Shown here: positions 1 to 14,500 of the stretch, in pieces
Numbering within the stretch: the first letter of the stretch is position 1
Layout of the letters: each line of letters starts with the position of its first letter
NCBI GenBank assembly: GCA_037179385.1
Contig: CM074190.1
Span: forward strand, 5,718,284-5,782,283
Reading direction: 5' to 3'
DNA: 64,000 nt
DNA from: Holothuria scabra
Taxonomy: Eukaryota > Echinodermata > Holothuroidea > Aspidochirotida > Holothuriidae
Position numbers and translations under genes: made by a program
Notes under the pieces: model-generated
Told to the model about the DNA's origin: nothing
Databases searched by the model: none
Seen by the model: only the letters and a program-made list of their open reading frames with translations

Positions 1-1080
1 GTGTTCAATTTATCTCTGTCTAAAGGTCCTTAGATTATTCCTGTATTTAAATCTGGGAGTAATAGTTTACCTTCCAACTATAGACCAATTTTTATATTTT
101 CAAATCTCTTGCAAAACTTTTTACAACTGGTTAATTATATTTATTAAAAACATAACGTTATCTCCTCTAGTCAATTTAGTTTTCGCAAAAATTACACTTT
201 ACTTCTATGGCAGCTATTGACTGAACAATAAAAAGTACACCCTTGGATTTTTTATAGATCGCTCAACACAGGCCTTTGACACATTAAATCATTCCATTCT
301 TCTCCATAAGCTTTCTCATTATGGTATTCGAGGTATTCCTCACAATTGGTTCAGTAGCTACTAAAGTAATCGTGAGCACTTTGTTAATGAGGGTTGAATC
401 AACTTGTAATTTTGTAACATCTGGTGTTTCCTCAAGATTCCATCCATGGTCCTCTATTATTCTTAATTTTTGTTAATAATCTCACTGTCTGCCCACCTTA
501 TTTGAAGTTATGCTTATTTGCTGATGATACAAGTGTTTTTTTTTAAATCTGATGACCTTATGTACTCTGTAAAGTTTGGTAATCAAGATATGAAAATAGT
601 CTGTGATTGGTTTAATGTAAACAAGCTACCTCTCAATACCAGAAAGATATTTTGCATTTTTTTCGTCCTTATCAATATTGCTTTAAAAATTCAGTTGCTC
701 CCAGACATTGTCTGCACCAACTTTTGTTTTAATTCTAATTTACACCCCTATCCCACGAGAACCATACTTTGATTCACTGGTGCTTCTCTTTTGGATGGTC
801 TCCCACGTTTAAGCTCTCTTCATCAACCCGTGAATTTTCGAAGTGCCTTAAGGACTATCTGCTCAACGTGCACAGTCTTTGATTAAATTAAAGTGACGGT
901 GTCATGTGCTTTGTAGTGTTGTACTTAATACTCTACTTTTTTCTCCTTCATCTTCCTTACATCATCTTCCTCATCTAACTATTCTTCGTGAGTAACCATT
1001 TGAACCCTTATGGTACCTTTAAAAAGGTGGTAGGCTTGTGTAAACTTTGAGCTTTTTCAGAATTTTCCCACGGAATAAAG
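1..1080 (+). mobile_element. LINE reverse-transcriptase relic (non-LTR retrotransposon), 5' end outside the window
   Basis: The plus strand, read across several frames with stops, gives typical non-LTR reverse-transcriptase pieces: PSNYRPI near 75-92, SSSQFSFRKN near 165-195, AFDTLNHSILLHKLSHYGIR near 271-330, and the catalytic-type LFADDTSV-like stretch near 515-537. A frame-broken PxGSxxGP-like region lies between them near 420-470. After about 780 the sequence looks like a decayed 3' part, with an AATAAA at about 1073. Frameshifts and stops show it is dead. The clade (Jockey/CR1/L2-like) is inferred only from the style of the motifs. Confidence 0.8.
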
Positions 1081-2247
1081 GTAACTATTTTAACATAAGA
1101 ATGAACATAATGTAGAAATATACAGTATACAATACAATACTACACAACACTGATTCATCCAAATCACTTAACCTTACCTTTCTTTCATCCAAGATCATAA
1201 TCTAGCTTTACAGGTGAACCTCATTTTAAAAAAGCAAATTTTTTTACGCAGTTATGTTGCTCACAACCCTTTCTCCCATATGTCACGTACTTGTTGACTT
1301 TGTTAATTTGTATAATACCGGTATGGTACGGTGCCGAGAACAACACAAAATCATTAGCGTATGTACGTTTGTAGTTTACATTGTTTATTGAAAAATATAA
1401 AATGTAAAATAACCCGCACAAAAATAAATAAGTAATAAGATTTTTTTCAATATGGTAATACAGAAAGCCTAGATATTTTTAAACTTGGTACCGCTTAACT
1501 AGTAGCTTATGTTTGGTTAGATTACTTCAGCGTATGGATACAGAACGGAAGCTTATATACAAACGTAGAAACAATTGTTCTGCTAATTTAATAAAAAAAA
1601 AATATATTTAAAATCCAAAACAGTTGCAAGTGTACCCACATCCACTTTTACTTACTCAGTCACCTTCGACTTCGTGTTAAGCAATTTACGCTTCATTTTG
1701 CCTCAACTTTTTAAACACATTTGAATTCTACACAAGTTTTGCTATTTACAACTATACATGTTTAGCAACTAAACGTGTTTTAAAGCGAAATGTTAAGGAA
1801 TAAATAAAGTTAATTAGATGCAGTTTTACAGCCCAGTTTTTAACCGACTGGTTTAAGTCGGGCCCGCCACGGTTATTTTTCCAGCAGTATCTCACTGTTT
1901 TGTTCTCGTTGCTACATTGGTTATGCTGAGCACCAAACACAATCATGGCAGTAGGAATGAGTGAAGAGTGTTAAGCATCTTAACGTGTTTTCAAATAGTG
2001 GCTGCAAAAAGTGTTTCGAACAAAAAAAAAAACCATTTAATTCCTAAAAACCGTTTTTAGAGTGTATGTGAAAATTGCACGGCAGATATTTTCTTGCCAA
2101 ACAGATATAGTACCGAGTTCGTTATCGTTGTTTGTTGGTACCGCGGTTTTACGATAAATCTCAAGTTTCCTTTATAGCTTTACTAAGATACGACTTAAAC
2201 TGATATCGGTCTAAAATCTTTATAAAACCGATGAAGCCAGTCGCAGA
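1081..2247. other. Intergenic stretch downstream of gene 1, repeat-derived in part
   Basis: No gene was recognised. From about 1751 to 2065 the sequence contains words shared with other loci in the window: ATGTTTAGCAACTAAACGTG, then a block like those at 46740 and 50825 (CAGTTTTTAACCGACTGGTT), then an end TTCCTAAAAACCGTTTTTAG just before GAGTGT. It is probably a compound of two small repeat families. No clear AATAAA for gene 1 was found on the minus strand here. Confidence 0.4.
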
Positions 2248-2556
2248 TTAGCGAATCAGAAGCCTCGATGTTTTGAAAAGTTTACCCCAAAGTGTCTGAG
2301 GGACATCGACACGGTAATCGTTATGAAGGGTCAGTATTTTCGTCATCACCGAATCTCTTTCGTGTAACGGGTCGTAATCCTCTTCATAGGTAGGTAACGC
2401 AATAACTCTTCCATTCATTTTGTCTCCGTAGTACTTTAGATTCTCGTTACCTTGTCGATTCAAGTAAGTTTCAACGGTTCCTTCTCCAATCACGTCATCT
2501 GAGTTAAGAATGATAAGAATTGCATGCTTCCAAACATCACTTCCAAAGTATTTCTT
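2248..2556 (-). CDS. Gene 1 terminal exon: second half of the GIMAP-like domain
   Basis: The acceptor TTTTCATTGCAG precedes AAG AAA TAC, and the frame ends with TAA at 2250-2248, giving 102 codons plus the stop. It encodes KKYFGSDVWKHAILIILNSD, then DVIGEGT, YLNRQGNENLK, NGRVIALPTYEEDYD and a basic tail. In GIMAPs this region is FG...ILFTRKEDL...YL...N..L..L....GGR; the G4 TxxD is replaced by LNSDD. The match in order and spacing is the best evidence for the family. Confidence 0.85.
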   Translation of the reverse strand, partial: KKYFGSDVWKHAILIILNSDDVIGEGTVETYLNRQGNENLKYYGDKMNGRVIALPTYEEDYDPLHERDSVMTKILTLHNDYRVDVPQTLWGKLFKTSRLLIR

Positions 2557-5500
2557 CTGCAATGAAAATAAAGAATAACATTTGAGTTGATAGATCGTTA
2601 TGCATCCAAATATTTGCTATTTAAACATTTGAGTGCTTTGATCATCACCAAATTTCATACTTAAAAAAACAAAACATTAACCTATATCTGAAAAATTTTG
2701 CAAATTTAATATTACTTGATTTTTAGATTTGATTTGTTTGATGTCTAAAGGATAGGGAACAAAATTGTACCTCCAAGTCAGCCATAGCTCGTTTAACGTC
2801 CGAGGAAAATCTTACAAAACTTGCATCAAATACCACAACAAAGCATCTGACGGTTTTAAAGAGTCGGTGTACGTCATAGACTGCTGAACGTAACTTGAAA
2901 TCTGCATATTGAGAGGGCGAGGCATACACTGTGACTTCAAAGTCATGGGTCTTCTCGTCTCCTTTAAATGTAAATTTTCTCTCTTGGTGTTCCATTCGCC
3001 GTGTCCTGCCTTGTGTAACAATTTCTCCTTGGTCTGATCGAAACATCTTCTGAAACATCTTTTCTCCACTCTTTTCGTGCAATCCAAATATAACAATGTT
3101 AATTTTATTTTCTTGTTGATTTCTTACATTCAGTTTAGGTTTCTTGGAAGAAAAAGGGGAGAAGATAATGATTAGGCACAGTGTTCCCAAGAGTGTAATT
3201 AAAAGTATACAGACTTTGCAATGACGTCACGTATCCACCCTGCTGGAAAACACTCGAGCCAAGTACCGGTCTGGCTTTGTGATGAACGCACTGCATAGAG
3301 TGCACTACTGTGGTAAACGCGATGTGCATATACACATTGAGCAAGGTATGTCGATTGTGATCTACTTCGTAGTTACATGCACACCAACATGGCTGCCACC
3401 GAGTGTTATGACGTCCTGTGAAAAGACTCTATAATGGCTTTAAAAATTAATTCTAATCAATTGGAAAATTTGATAAATGTTTACATGCTTACAAAATTGT
3501 GGTTTCTCGGCTACTTTTTAAGGGTAAATCTCCTTCAAATATTTCGTCGGTATACTGATACCATGTGATTTTATTTTCTAATGCAAACTGAACGTATGAT
3601 AACATAATCATTTTGAAACACGTCGGTATTAACAATTACGATTGAATATGAAAATATTTCTATTTTATTTTGCTCTCCGTTTTGGTTTCCTTCTTTCATC
3701 AGGAACCGGCCCCTGTGGGCTGGGGGTTGTAGAAAATACCCACGGTATTCCCCGCCTGCCGCAAGAGTCGACTAAACGGGAGACACTTGCACCGTATTTT
3801 AAGTGTATTACACTATATAACTCACTCGTGTGGGTGGATCGTTTAATCTTTTCTAAACAACTAATTAACGAACGAACTAACTAACCAAATAACTTCATCA
3901 AGAACCAGACCTGAAATGTGTTTCAAGTTTAATCTGATTCTGCTTATTTCGATATAAGCATATTAATTGTTTCATATCCTGCTGAAATACAAATTCTTCG
4001 TTTTTCTGTTAGCCTCACATATTGCTGTTCAATGGTCTGTTGAAAATGAGTAAACTTCAAACTTCACAGTTTCTCTTTTGTAAATTCAGAATAAAAGCTT
4101 CAAAGGTGTGAATTAAGTTACCGTCTCTCTCTTTGATGATGACATTTCACTTTTGCTTTCCTCTTTGTCTCCTTTCTTCGCTGTCTAAAAAAAAATTAAA
4201 AATGCTGTAGTTAAGATACCTTCATCAGATTCAATGGAAACATGTCATACTGTCTGTCAACAGTAACGATACGATTGTCTGTGTTAAAACAGACAAAAAT
4301 ATACTTTTCGATTTCTTTAATGTATCATATACATGTAAAGCTTCAAAAGATCTCAATCAAACATCGTTTGGCGTTTGCATTTAAAACAAATAAAACGAAT
4401 ATTTGTCTAAGATATTGAGCAGAACTACAAGCAGAATGAAGCGGTATATTTTGCACACCACTCTTTCCCAAAAGATATTCTTCGCTTGATTCTCATGGAA
4501 ACTCAGTTCCTTTGTAATTTGTAAGTGCAATTTTAAAAGGGAAATTGCCTGCAGGTCACTATGAAATAGTGAATCCATGGTATCACTAGTGATCTCTGGT
4601 GCCACAGACATGTCCAATTTATGCACAAAACCCCATCATTAACCTTCTTTCTGTCCAATGTAGTTAATCATGGTGTTGCAACTTTTTCTTTTCATCATAT
4701 ATCAAATATGTATACAAAGCATTTTTATCACTGAAACAAAAGCAGAAAACTAAGTTCATATTAATCATAAGAATAACTAAACTGACAAAACCAAAAAGCT
4801 CATTGTAATTGCTTAAAGGAGCAGTGGCGTAGCCACGGGGAGGGGGGCTGGGGGCCTAGGGCCCCCAGATTTTCTTCAGGCCCCCAGACTTTTTGCGTCC
4901 TGATAAAGTAATTGAAAAAAAATAAAATGTTCGAACGGAAGTCAAAACTGACGTTTTCCCTTCAAAACAGTAAATAAATAAAATGTGTAAATATTAAAAA
5001 AAAAAACATGGATGAATGTGTGTAAAACACATTTTGTGCGCACGTATGGAATCAAGTAAAAACTTCAAAATGCCTACTTTCAATGTGATCTGCACTGTCG
5101 TTTATTGCATTTCACTTCGAAGATGAAACGGAAGTCTCGACCACAAACTTTAATGTGACTTTGTTAGGTTAAGACCCTTTCTGCCTTTCGGATGGCTGAT
5201 TGATTTACTGAAAATAAGGCAATCGTACACTGGAGACCACTCTTGCACGACCATTCCTGTACTTTATCATTCACAAAATATGCCGTAAGCAAGTAATGGT
5301 AAGGTACTGCCTTCGGATAATTCTTCCCTTGAATCCTTAACAAGTAGGCCTATGTCGTGCCTCACTCCTGAACAAGACAAGTGCCACTGTAGAACGATTT
5401 TTTCGACCTCTTTTTACTACTTGGCACTGGAGTCCGGGGGATTTGTAAAATGTCCACAAGGTCCGGGTTTCATGTGTTTCCCACATTATTCATATTTTGA

Positions 5501-8500
5501 GAGATTTATTTGTAGCATTTTAATTTTGACTCTGCAATGTACCGATGAATAAATGCTGCACCATTTTGCACATGGTTTCTTTGGTAGAATGTATGTCCTT
5601 TGTAAAATCTCTACAAAAACTAAAAATATTTTGATATTTTTCATGTTCCCCAAAAAGGGAAAATCCTAAAACTTAGACCTGTAATCAGTTCAAAGTTTTA
5701 CCAAACAAAGCACCATTTCACATCTAGGAAATCTAACGCAAAGAAAGTTTCTCAGAGGGGGACACAACTAATTTTGGTTTTCCTGTTAAAGTTTAAGGTA
5801 CTGCCTTAGGTAAGCTGAAATCCATTCAAATATTGCGGCCGGCTACATCCAGTTCCAGTTTAAAACACGTGGGAAGTGACGTTTCCGGCCATCTGGATGG
5901 GTTGTAAAGCCCAAAATTTTCTTGTACGCTCCGCGCCAACTGATGGTGGCGCTCCGCTCAGATTCAAATATTGCCGCATTTGCGATCTACGTCCTTCTGA
6001 AGTGTACAGTTTTTCCCAAGGGAAAGGAAGATATCGGTTCCCTTTAGACTCATCCCCCAAGCTACAGATCAGAAGCGCCAATTTTTGGGGGCCCTAAAAG
6101 TGTATGTATTACCATTTTTCATAGATTGATTTTTTATTCTGATTATTTGAGAAGTGGCAGACATGAGATTCGTATTGACCAAAATAATATACTACTACTA
6201 TAAAGCTCAAAATTTTCTTGGACGCTCCGCGCCAACCGATGGTGGCGCTCCGCTTAGATAGTTTTGCCGTGTCTGACCCTCGTAGGTACCAGGCCCCCCA
6301 ACTTTTTACCTAGGCCTCCAAAAAATCCCATCCTGGCTACGCCACTGTAAAGGAGATATGTCGTTGTGTTTGTTTCACAGAAATAAACTTTTCTACTTGT
6401 AAAGCAAAGGCAAAATTGTGCAAAAATCCATCAGCTTTTACCAATCATTTTCCTACAAAAATATAAATAAATCATATGAATAATTAAATAGTTAGAGGGA
6501 TGTTTTAGCTTTAACATGATTAACCTTCAATATGCAATATTTAAGTCGGATTCATCAAGAAAGACATTAGGTCAATTGGAGGAATTCGTGATATGAATGT
6601 GCTGTTTTCATATTATTTTTAGGGAGTAGTGGAATGCTGCTATATTCATTTGCATACAATCACCTTTTTATTCCGTTGTTTTCTTTGTGGAGACGGGTTG
6701 GGAGGATGCACAAGCTTTTCCTCAACATCCACATGCGATGGTTCATCTGGAGATGAGTTCCTGTCAGGAGGCTGAATGTACTACAGATTGTGTTCAGAGA
6801 AATTTGAAGAACATTTAAAATTCCATTAATACATTACTAAATCAACACCTCTCAAAAAACTCAGTGAATATCTTGTCCGTCTAAAGTTCATGTTATGAAT
6901 ATCGCAGATACTTACAAAAATCATATGTAAAGATAATTACATTGAAAGCAGCAAAGTATGATTAGATTTTTTTTGATGGAATTAAAAATGACGTTGTTTC
7001 AACTAGATTTGTCACTGTTAATCTTAGACCATTTAGTTGCCTTTTTGAGCTCGATAAAAGTCTGATAATTACAAAAATTATACTCCTTCGTTATAATATA
7101 CAAGGCATATTTTGCTGAGCAAAACCTGGTGGAAACTCTTTGGTCTCATTGGGCAAAACCATGAAATAGGTTTGGTTTGTTTTTTATTTCATTATTATGT
7201 TGATTACTATGAGATGTTTAACCCCTACCGTGTGTTATGTCATCGGAACGAATTTATACTAAATTAACATGTAAATATATATTAAATTATCCTGACGGCT
7301 GTATTTAAATTTCACGTGTTTGACTCAATTTCATTAAACTTTACACAGATTTATTGACGACATGTCTGACTGACAATAGGAACAATGTGATGCTCTGTTT
7401 AAAAACAAAGACAAGAAAACTTATTTTTCTGTGTATTTTTTAACATGCCATATACATGTAAAGCTTCAAACGATTTCAATTACCATCGTTTGAAGTTTGC
7501 ATTTAAGACACGTAAAAAGAATATTTGTCTACGATAGAGAACAAAACTACAAACAGAATGTAAGTTAATTAACCTCCTGTTTCCCAAAACGGTTATTGGC
7601 TGAATTTCCAGGAAAACCTTACTATCTATGCGATTTCTAACTTCAATAATTTAAAGCAAGGTTAACATGAAATAGTGAGTCCTGGTAGCACATGTGAACC
7701 CTGTTACCACAAGCATGTCAAATTTATGCAAAAACAATCACTCTATTCATATCTCATTATCTAATATCTCAATCAAACACTCATCAAGAAAAATATGAAG
7801 GCAATCGAAGGAAGATGCGATATGTACGTATGATTTGAAAATGTTGTTTGGCTATTTTTTATTTTTATACAATCACCTTTACATTTCGTGGCTTTCGTTG
7901 TGGAGACATATTTGACGGTTGCACATGTTTGCTTTTAACATCCAAACCTGATGGTTTATCTGGATATGAGTTCCCATCAGGACTGCCCTTGTTGCGGTCT
8001 CTACATTCCCATGATTCATAAGGTGTTGACTCTTCTGTCATGGTTGAGTTACAAGTTAATGGAACTGATTTTGGAGTCGAAGGCTGAACGTACTAAAGAT
8101 TGTGTTGAGGGAAAAAAGAATTCAAAACTGTTAAACTCTTTTCAGATTTCAAAACCAGTAAGGTCTTCTTAAAATCAGTTTGGGATAAAAAAAAATATGG
8201 ATATCTTGTCCGTCTAATGTTCCTGCTACATATGAATAACCTAGACACTTCCAAAAATTCATATTTTTAGATAATGATATTGAAAGCAAATTATGTGGAC
8301 AAAAGCCTGACTGAGAAGTTTTTTCCCATGATGTCGAAGTTAAGCTGATACCATTTAATTATCCTTTCTCTCAATAAAAGTCTGAATATTTTAAAAAAAT
8401 TATATTTTTAGATAACGATATTAAACTCTTATTTTGTTGCTCAGAGCCTGAAAGGACATGTTTGATGCCACGTGGGCAATTCACGATTTTTTTTAATGTA

Positions 8501-11500
8501 GATACCTCTGTATGTGTAATAATTATGTCGCGCTAAATAACAGTGATATGCTTTACTAATCGAGACGTATTAAATACTAAATCAACACGCTTTATTTAAT
8601 TATTCCAACTTCTGTTTACGAACTTTACATATTAGACTAAATATCATGAGGAACTAAAGATATTTCTTGGCAAAAGTAACCTTTCCTCCCAAAATTATAC
8701 GTCGAGTTAGAAATCTGGTGTTAGTAAGGCGGGTTATACGGGGTTCTGAAAGGTTATGTCCTCTTGATATGATATAACTACACTCGCCCTGCATGCAAAA
8801 TAACATCTTTTTGATGCCTGCACTCTGTTCCTCTTACCAAGGATTTTTTAGGGAGAGGATACAATAGTCATAGCTGTTTCATCTATAGACACAAGAGGAC
8901 ATAGTTTTTTCACTCAAAAAGGGAACTTTGATTGACAGGTTCCTTCAGTCCTTTGTGCCCATTGTTAGGTACTGTTGACTTTCCCCTCACCAAACAGAAT
9001 CTGACCCTTTCATAACCAATTAATCCGAGAATATTTGCCTTTCTAAGAACATGCTTTGATCTTAGGTTTTTTATAGACAGGTTCTTAGTTCTTAGCAAAA
9101 CGTTTACTTAAATAGATTGCAGTTCTTTAAATAAATAGGTTCCTTTATTTTATATCTGCATCAATTTTAGGCGTAGTCTTCTACAAGTTTTTTTCAAAGT
9201 CTTAATCACTTTATCCAATTTTGGCACATTTCCGGATGACGTTTGAACATATTTTAAATGTACGTTGTGATATAATTGTCCAAAGAAGTTTTTTTTTAGA
9301 AATTATGATGATTGTGACCAGTACCGTACAAACTAAAATATTTTTCATAGTTGCAAGATGGCTGGCAAGAAAAAGTTAATATAGATAAAGTTGAAGGGTG
9401 TGTCTTTTCACTGGCATTTTGTCAATGCGTCGCTGATGCTAATTGATCATCGCATTGAGATAGGAATTTGGGAAGGAGGGCGGGATTACCGTCCAAAACA
9501 AACATTGCTCCGTGTAGTTAATAAAAGTTGTGTCTCCTTCCTTACCCTCCCTGGTCTTACATTGAGGAAAAGAGAATATGTAAGTCTATATTAAACGTGC
9601 AAGATGCTATAACCTTTATAGGCAATACTTACCTTGGCTGATAAATATTGGATGTTTTGAAATACTCCTCCTGACTTTTTTATCGGGCCAACTTTTATCT
9701 GAATGTTTCAAAGGAAAATATTGAAGAAATTTTTAACCATTGGTATCTAGGATAGTTAAAACCCCTGTTATTTTACCCGGCACAACAGTGCCTAAATTAG
9801 TATTATCCCATATTTGGGTAAGGGAGAAAAAAGTAGAAGACAAAATAACTAAGCTTTGTAATGACAATATGTTCATTTAAAAACTGTTGCAATGATTGTT
9901 TACGTAATTGACAATATTTCGGGGGAAAATGTACTTCCCCCTATGACCCTTTGTCCAAGACTCCTACATATTAATTTCTTTCAGTCTGGGCGTATTCAAG
10001 TGGTGCCAGTGAGTGTCTTAAGGCTCAGAGCAATAATGGACTTTATAGTAGGTTGAAATTGTGTTTGAAATATACTACACACAAACCTTTTACGTGTCAC
10101 CTTAGGTAATTTCAAATCATGACCTTCGACACAACACACACACATTTTTATATACCATCGTGGTCGCACTGTTCTTGTTGTTGTAATAGAAATCATTAAG
10201 ACCACTAAGCTGTAGTGTAAACCAAAACATGTAACCATTCGAAAACAGTCCAAACGTCTTTTTAATAAAATTTCAACCAATAATCTATGTAAAATTACCT
10301 GTCTGTGGTGTAACGATCTAGGTGGGGGGTCTTTTGGTGATTGTGCACGCCGCATCTCAAAAATATTAAGTGGTATTTCTGCGAATTCATCGGTCATATA
10401 ACGGTTGTCGACATGGTTTTGATTATACACCTGTATTGATTGAGAAGTTGGCTTCAATTGCTTCGATATCTTTGCGATGAAATTGAAAGATAAAATTGTT
10501 TTAACTAGATTTGTCGCACTGAGGCTTAAAAAATTTAATCGCTTTTTTGGCTCGATTAAATCCTGAAAATTATTAATGACGAAAAATCATATTATTGGAT
10601 AATGATATAAAGCATGAACTGTGGAGCAAACCCTGATGGGGATATTTTTGATGTTATGTGGGCATATTCATGAAACAGCTTTGTTTCGTATTTCTTTACA
10701 ATGTTGATACCCGCTGTGTTGTAAAATATGATGTAAAATAACAACAGTGTGCTACAAGACCTTTGGGACGAATTAATACTAAATCAACGCGTAAATATAT
10801 CTTTTAAATTATTCGGGCGGTAGTATTCAAATTTCACTTTTTATACTTCACCATTAAACTTATTAATTAATGGAAATTAAAACTACAAATTAACTGAAAA
10901 ATGCAATCACATTGTAACCGTCGAAAGAGTAATATTAACATCATAAGGAAGAGGTTAAGGATCAACTTTTGTATAAAACGGTGTTGTAAATTTGAATTGT
11001 TTCCTGGTAATAATCACAGAGTTCTCTGAGGAAGTTACAACAACAAGAAACTAAACAAGTTTTAATCCGCTTCTGTTACAAATTACCTGTAACTTTACAC
11101 TTGTGACACATCCTTGCATCTTCATTTCAGTTTGAAAATTTTTATGTCGTAAGGAGGGAATACTCGATATTGGAACTGGAAATTTTGTTTTTCTTCATAA
11201 TAGAGGAACGGTTCCCTAGGAAAGTCTAGTTAAAAGATTATTACCAATCGTTAGCCCCTTTGTTTGGTACACACATTTTTTAGAGTTACTTTAGATACTT
11301 TCAAAGACGCCCCTCAAGCAAAAACACGCTTAAGCGCCTACGGGATTGTTAAGAATTCACTTATCTGGAAAATTCTCTTCATTAATTAAACTTACAATGT
11401 TGGTAATGAATACTAAATATTGGGATTCGTTCTATGCATGAACAGTATACAAGTTTACGCTCTTAAATATTTTTTTTTTAATTTGTTGATACGATTTCCC

Positions 11501-14500
11501 TTCCGCCGTTTACCTGTACGGCCAGCAGTCGGTTCCATATCATCTGAAACTGACATAAACCGATAAAATACGACATAAAGCAATTCAAATATCCATATTT
11601 CAATTTAATTCGACACATACCAATTTAAATTGGCATAAACCAATTAAAATTGGCATACACAAATTTACATTACCTAAACTAATTGAATTTGACACAGTTC
11701 AAGACAGTCAAAAGCCGACGTCTGCCGATTTACTTCGTTAACACTTGATATCACGGTAATTCCATACAAGATACTTGATATCACGATATATACCAATTTA
11801 CATTGGCATATGCCGAATCAAATCAATATGTGTCGATTTAAATTAGTATATGTTAGTGTGGACAGGTATGTGTTGGATTAAATTGGTGTATGACGATATC
11901 CCATGATTTGTTACCCACTGCTCGTCATATACCTGTACTTCCCGTTGACGTCTTGCTGGAGGTGCTGGACGGTGTTGTTGCTCCTGCAGCTCCCATGACA
12001 TGTGGGGTGGTCTATTCGTGGGGAAAGGTGGTATCGAGGGTGTGTCAATGTTCTCTTTTGATATTATTTGTTCCGGATCTGTTGTGAGATTTGTTGATGG
12101 TCGATGAGATACTGATATTCTAGAATAGTTGTTAGACATATTTGCTTCCATGTTCATTTGTAATGGCCTCTCCATTCGTGTCTTTAACAACAGAGAAGAA
12201 GGAAATATAAACTGGATGATTCGAGGAACGTTTCTTATCAATTTTTATGTGTATTAATCATGTCAATTTTATATTGAGAAAAGTGTATCATAATCTCTTC
12301 CTATTGACGCATGCGTTAGCAGTGTTGTAATGACTCGAGTCACGATTTCAGTGACATATTAGGCTATTAGATGAATTGTACCTGCTCAATGTGTAAAGAT
12401 TAATAAAGACCCTTAACTGATAGATAATGTGTGTATTCCAACCTTCACATGTCGGGTTGTGAAATCAAATTTCAATTGAAAGAGCAAGTGTGGACATCAG
12501 TCACCTTCTTAACACCCCCCCCCCCCCCCCCATAGGCGAATGAGGCGAGGTTGTAGGGAACACTCGCCCTGCCAATTCGGATGAAGAGGGTTGGTCTATT
12601 TGGGCAAACATGATAAACGGTGACATTACTTGGACAAAACATGCTCTTTTCCCCTCATAGAAAAATACCTCCGTATGCCTATGCCCCCCTCATCCAACAA
12701 AAATGTGCAGTCACTTGGCAAAGCACTGCATTTGCAAAAGATCAACCTATCACATCATGGACTTGAGGCCAACTCAACATGTAAGAGATCAGGTGACTTG
12801 GAGTGACTCAAAGAAAATAATCACATTCTGACTGAGTTGACTCTAGTCACAAGACCACTCGAAGCTTCCGAAAGAATCGAAGTGACTCGAGACTCGACAT
12901 CAAGTGACTCGATTACAACACTGTGCGTTAGTGATCTTTCTGTTCAGGTCAACTAGTAACAAAACATAGGGACTCTGGGATGGGTGCGCACAGCATACTG
13001 TTTTAAGTGTGTTTATACATCCCATCATCAGTAAAAGTGCAACCATTTGACATTTGACCTATTGCGCACTACTGATCCTTGAAGAAAATTCGAACTGGTA
13101 TATTCTAACAGTGATAGGCAAGAGAAGGCAATAGATATACACGTGTGTAACATTTGGTAGTGGTGAAAAGCCAGTAAATTAGTGTTGAAACGATGCAAGT
13201 CGTCCGATAATATGTCCCAGTAAAACCATATATATCTTGTTTCAATAGAGATCCTCATTTGGCAGTAACTCAAATTATGCATAATATTTTGTAAAAAACC
13301 TGAAATAATGTTCATTGAATGGTTTGACGCACGTGATTGAAATCATCACATGATTACACAAGCTAAAAGAAAGTCGCAACCACAAAGTACACATTCGAAT
13401 TTTCCCAATGGCTGTTGTAAACACGAAGCATACCCGATGAGTTGGCCTATTGCTTAAGATACGTGCCCAGATATATATGCATATATACTTAAGTACATTG
13501 GGCGTGTTTGTTCAGCACACGGACACTTAAAGAATACATGAGCTAAGACTAAGTGTTATCTCTTCTTGGATACTTTCCTAAAATGTACGGCATCATTTAG
13601 CAATAGTGGACCGCAACTAGATTCAGTCTTTGGGCCATACGGAGGCTACAAAGGGTGGTACGGCAAGGATTGTCACTAGTCGTGTATAAAGAATGTAGGC
13701 TATATGCAGTTGGAGGTAAATGGGAGACAATGCTCAGAGGCATTAATTGTCTCTTAGCGGCCTGAATTTCTAAAAGTAATACTTCCAGGTCTGAAAAATG
13801 AATGCTACCCAAGATTTAGAAGACAGGTATGTGAACATTTCAAGATCTGAAGTAAGCTACTGCATAATTCTGAAACAAAATAATTGCTTATGTTCATTTT
13901 TGGTGAACACAATTTATAGAAAAAACACAAAACTGGTGTAAACATTACCTGGTCTTTCCCTTGGTATGATGGCAGGGTCTTTTGCATACTATCAACCTGT
14001 TGATGACGTTGTTTCTGTACACCCGGAAATCCATTAGTAGGTTGGTAAGATACTGGTGACTTCGTGCGCCACCCTCTATCCGATATTAAATATGAGTCTT
14101 CACACCGAGTCATCAATTGCTCTGCATTTGATGCAACTAAGTTCGTACTCCGTGGCATCTTCGATTGAATTGGTTGTGGCTGTTTTGATATTGCAGTTAA
14201 TGCGAAACGCCTATGGTGTTGACTTTTAGGCATATTCGTGTCTAGAACCTTTTTGATCGAATACAAAAAATTCAATCACCATAACCTGTTGAACTTTCTT
14301 TTATTTCAAGTATTACCATCCTGCAAATTTTCTGATGAAACATTTACTAATGTGAAATGACTTTTAGTTGCGAAAGATAAGATAATATTTTGAACTCAAT
14401 TTTTTTCGACAGGCCTATATTGATAATTAATTAATCGATATTGAATGCTTAATTTGGTCCTCGAGCCTAATCAATGGCAGAATGGGGTATTTCTTTTCTT

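Larger units (their letters stand above)
4323..7345. repeat. Tandem segmental duplication within gene 1, unit 1 (interrupted by the hAT element)
   Basis: The start CATATACATGTAAAGCTTCA recurs at 7449. Further matches include ATATTTGTCTA (4397 and 7520), TCATCAAGAAA (6556 and 7780), the exon boundary CAATCACCTTT and the 3' intron part with AACTAGATTTGTCACTGTTA. With the 1534-bp insertion and duplication removed, the unit is about 1.5 kb. Confidence 0.75.

Noticed and set aside
5860..6097. Open frames on both strands reading APTDGGAPLR or SGAPPSVGAERTRKF
   Set aside because: They lie inside a non-autonomous hAT element and come from its GC-rich hairpin word, which recurs in other elements in non-coding context.
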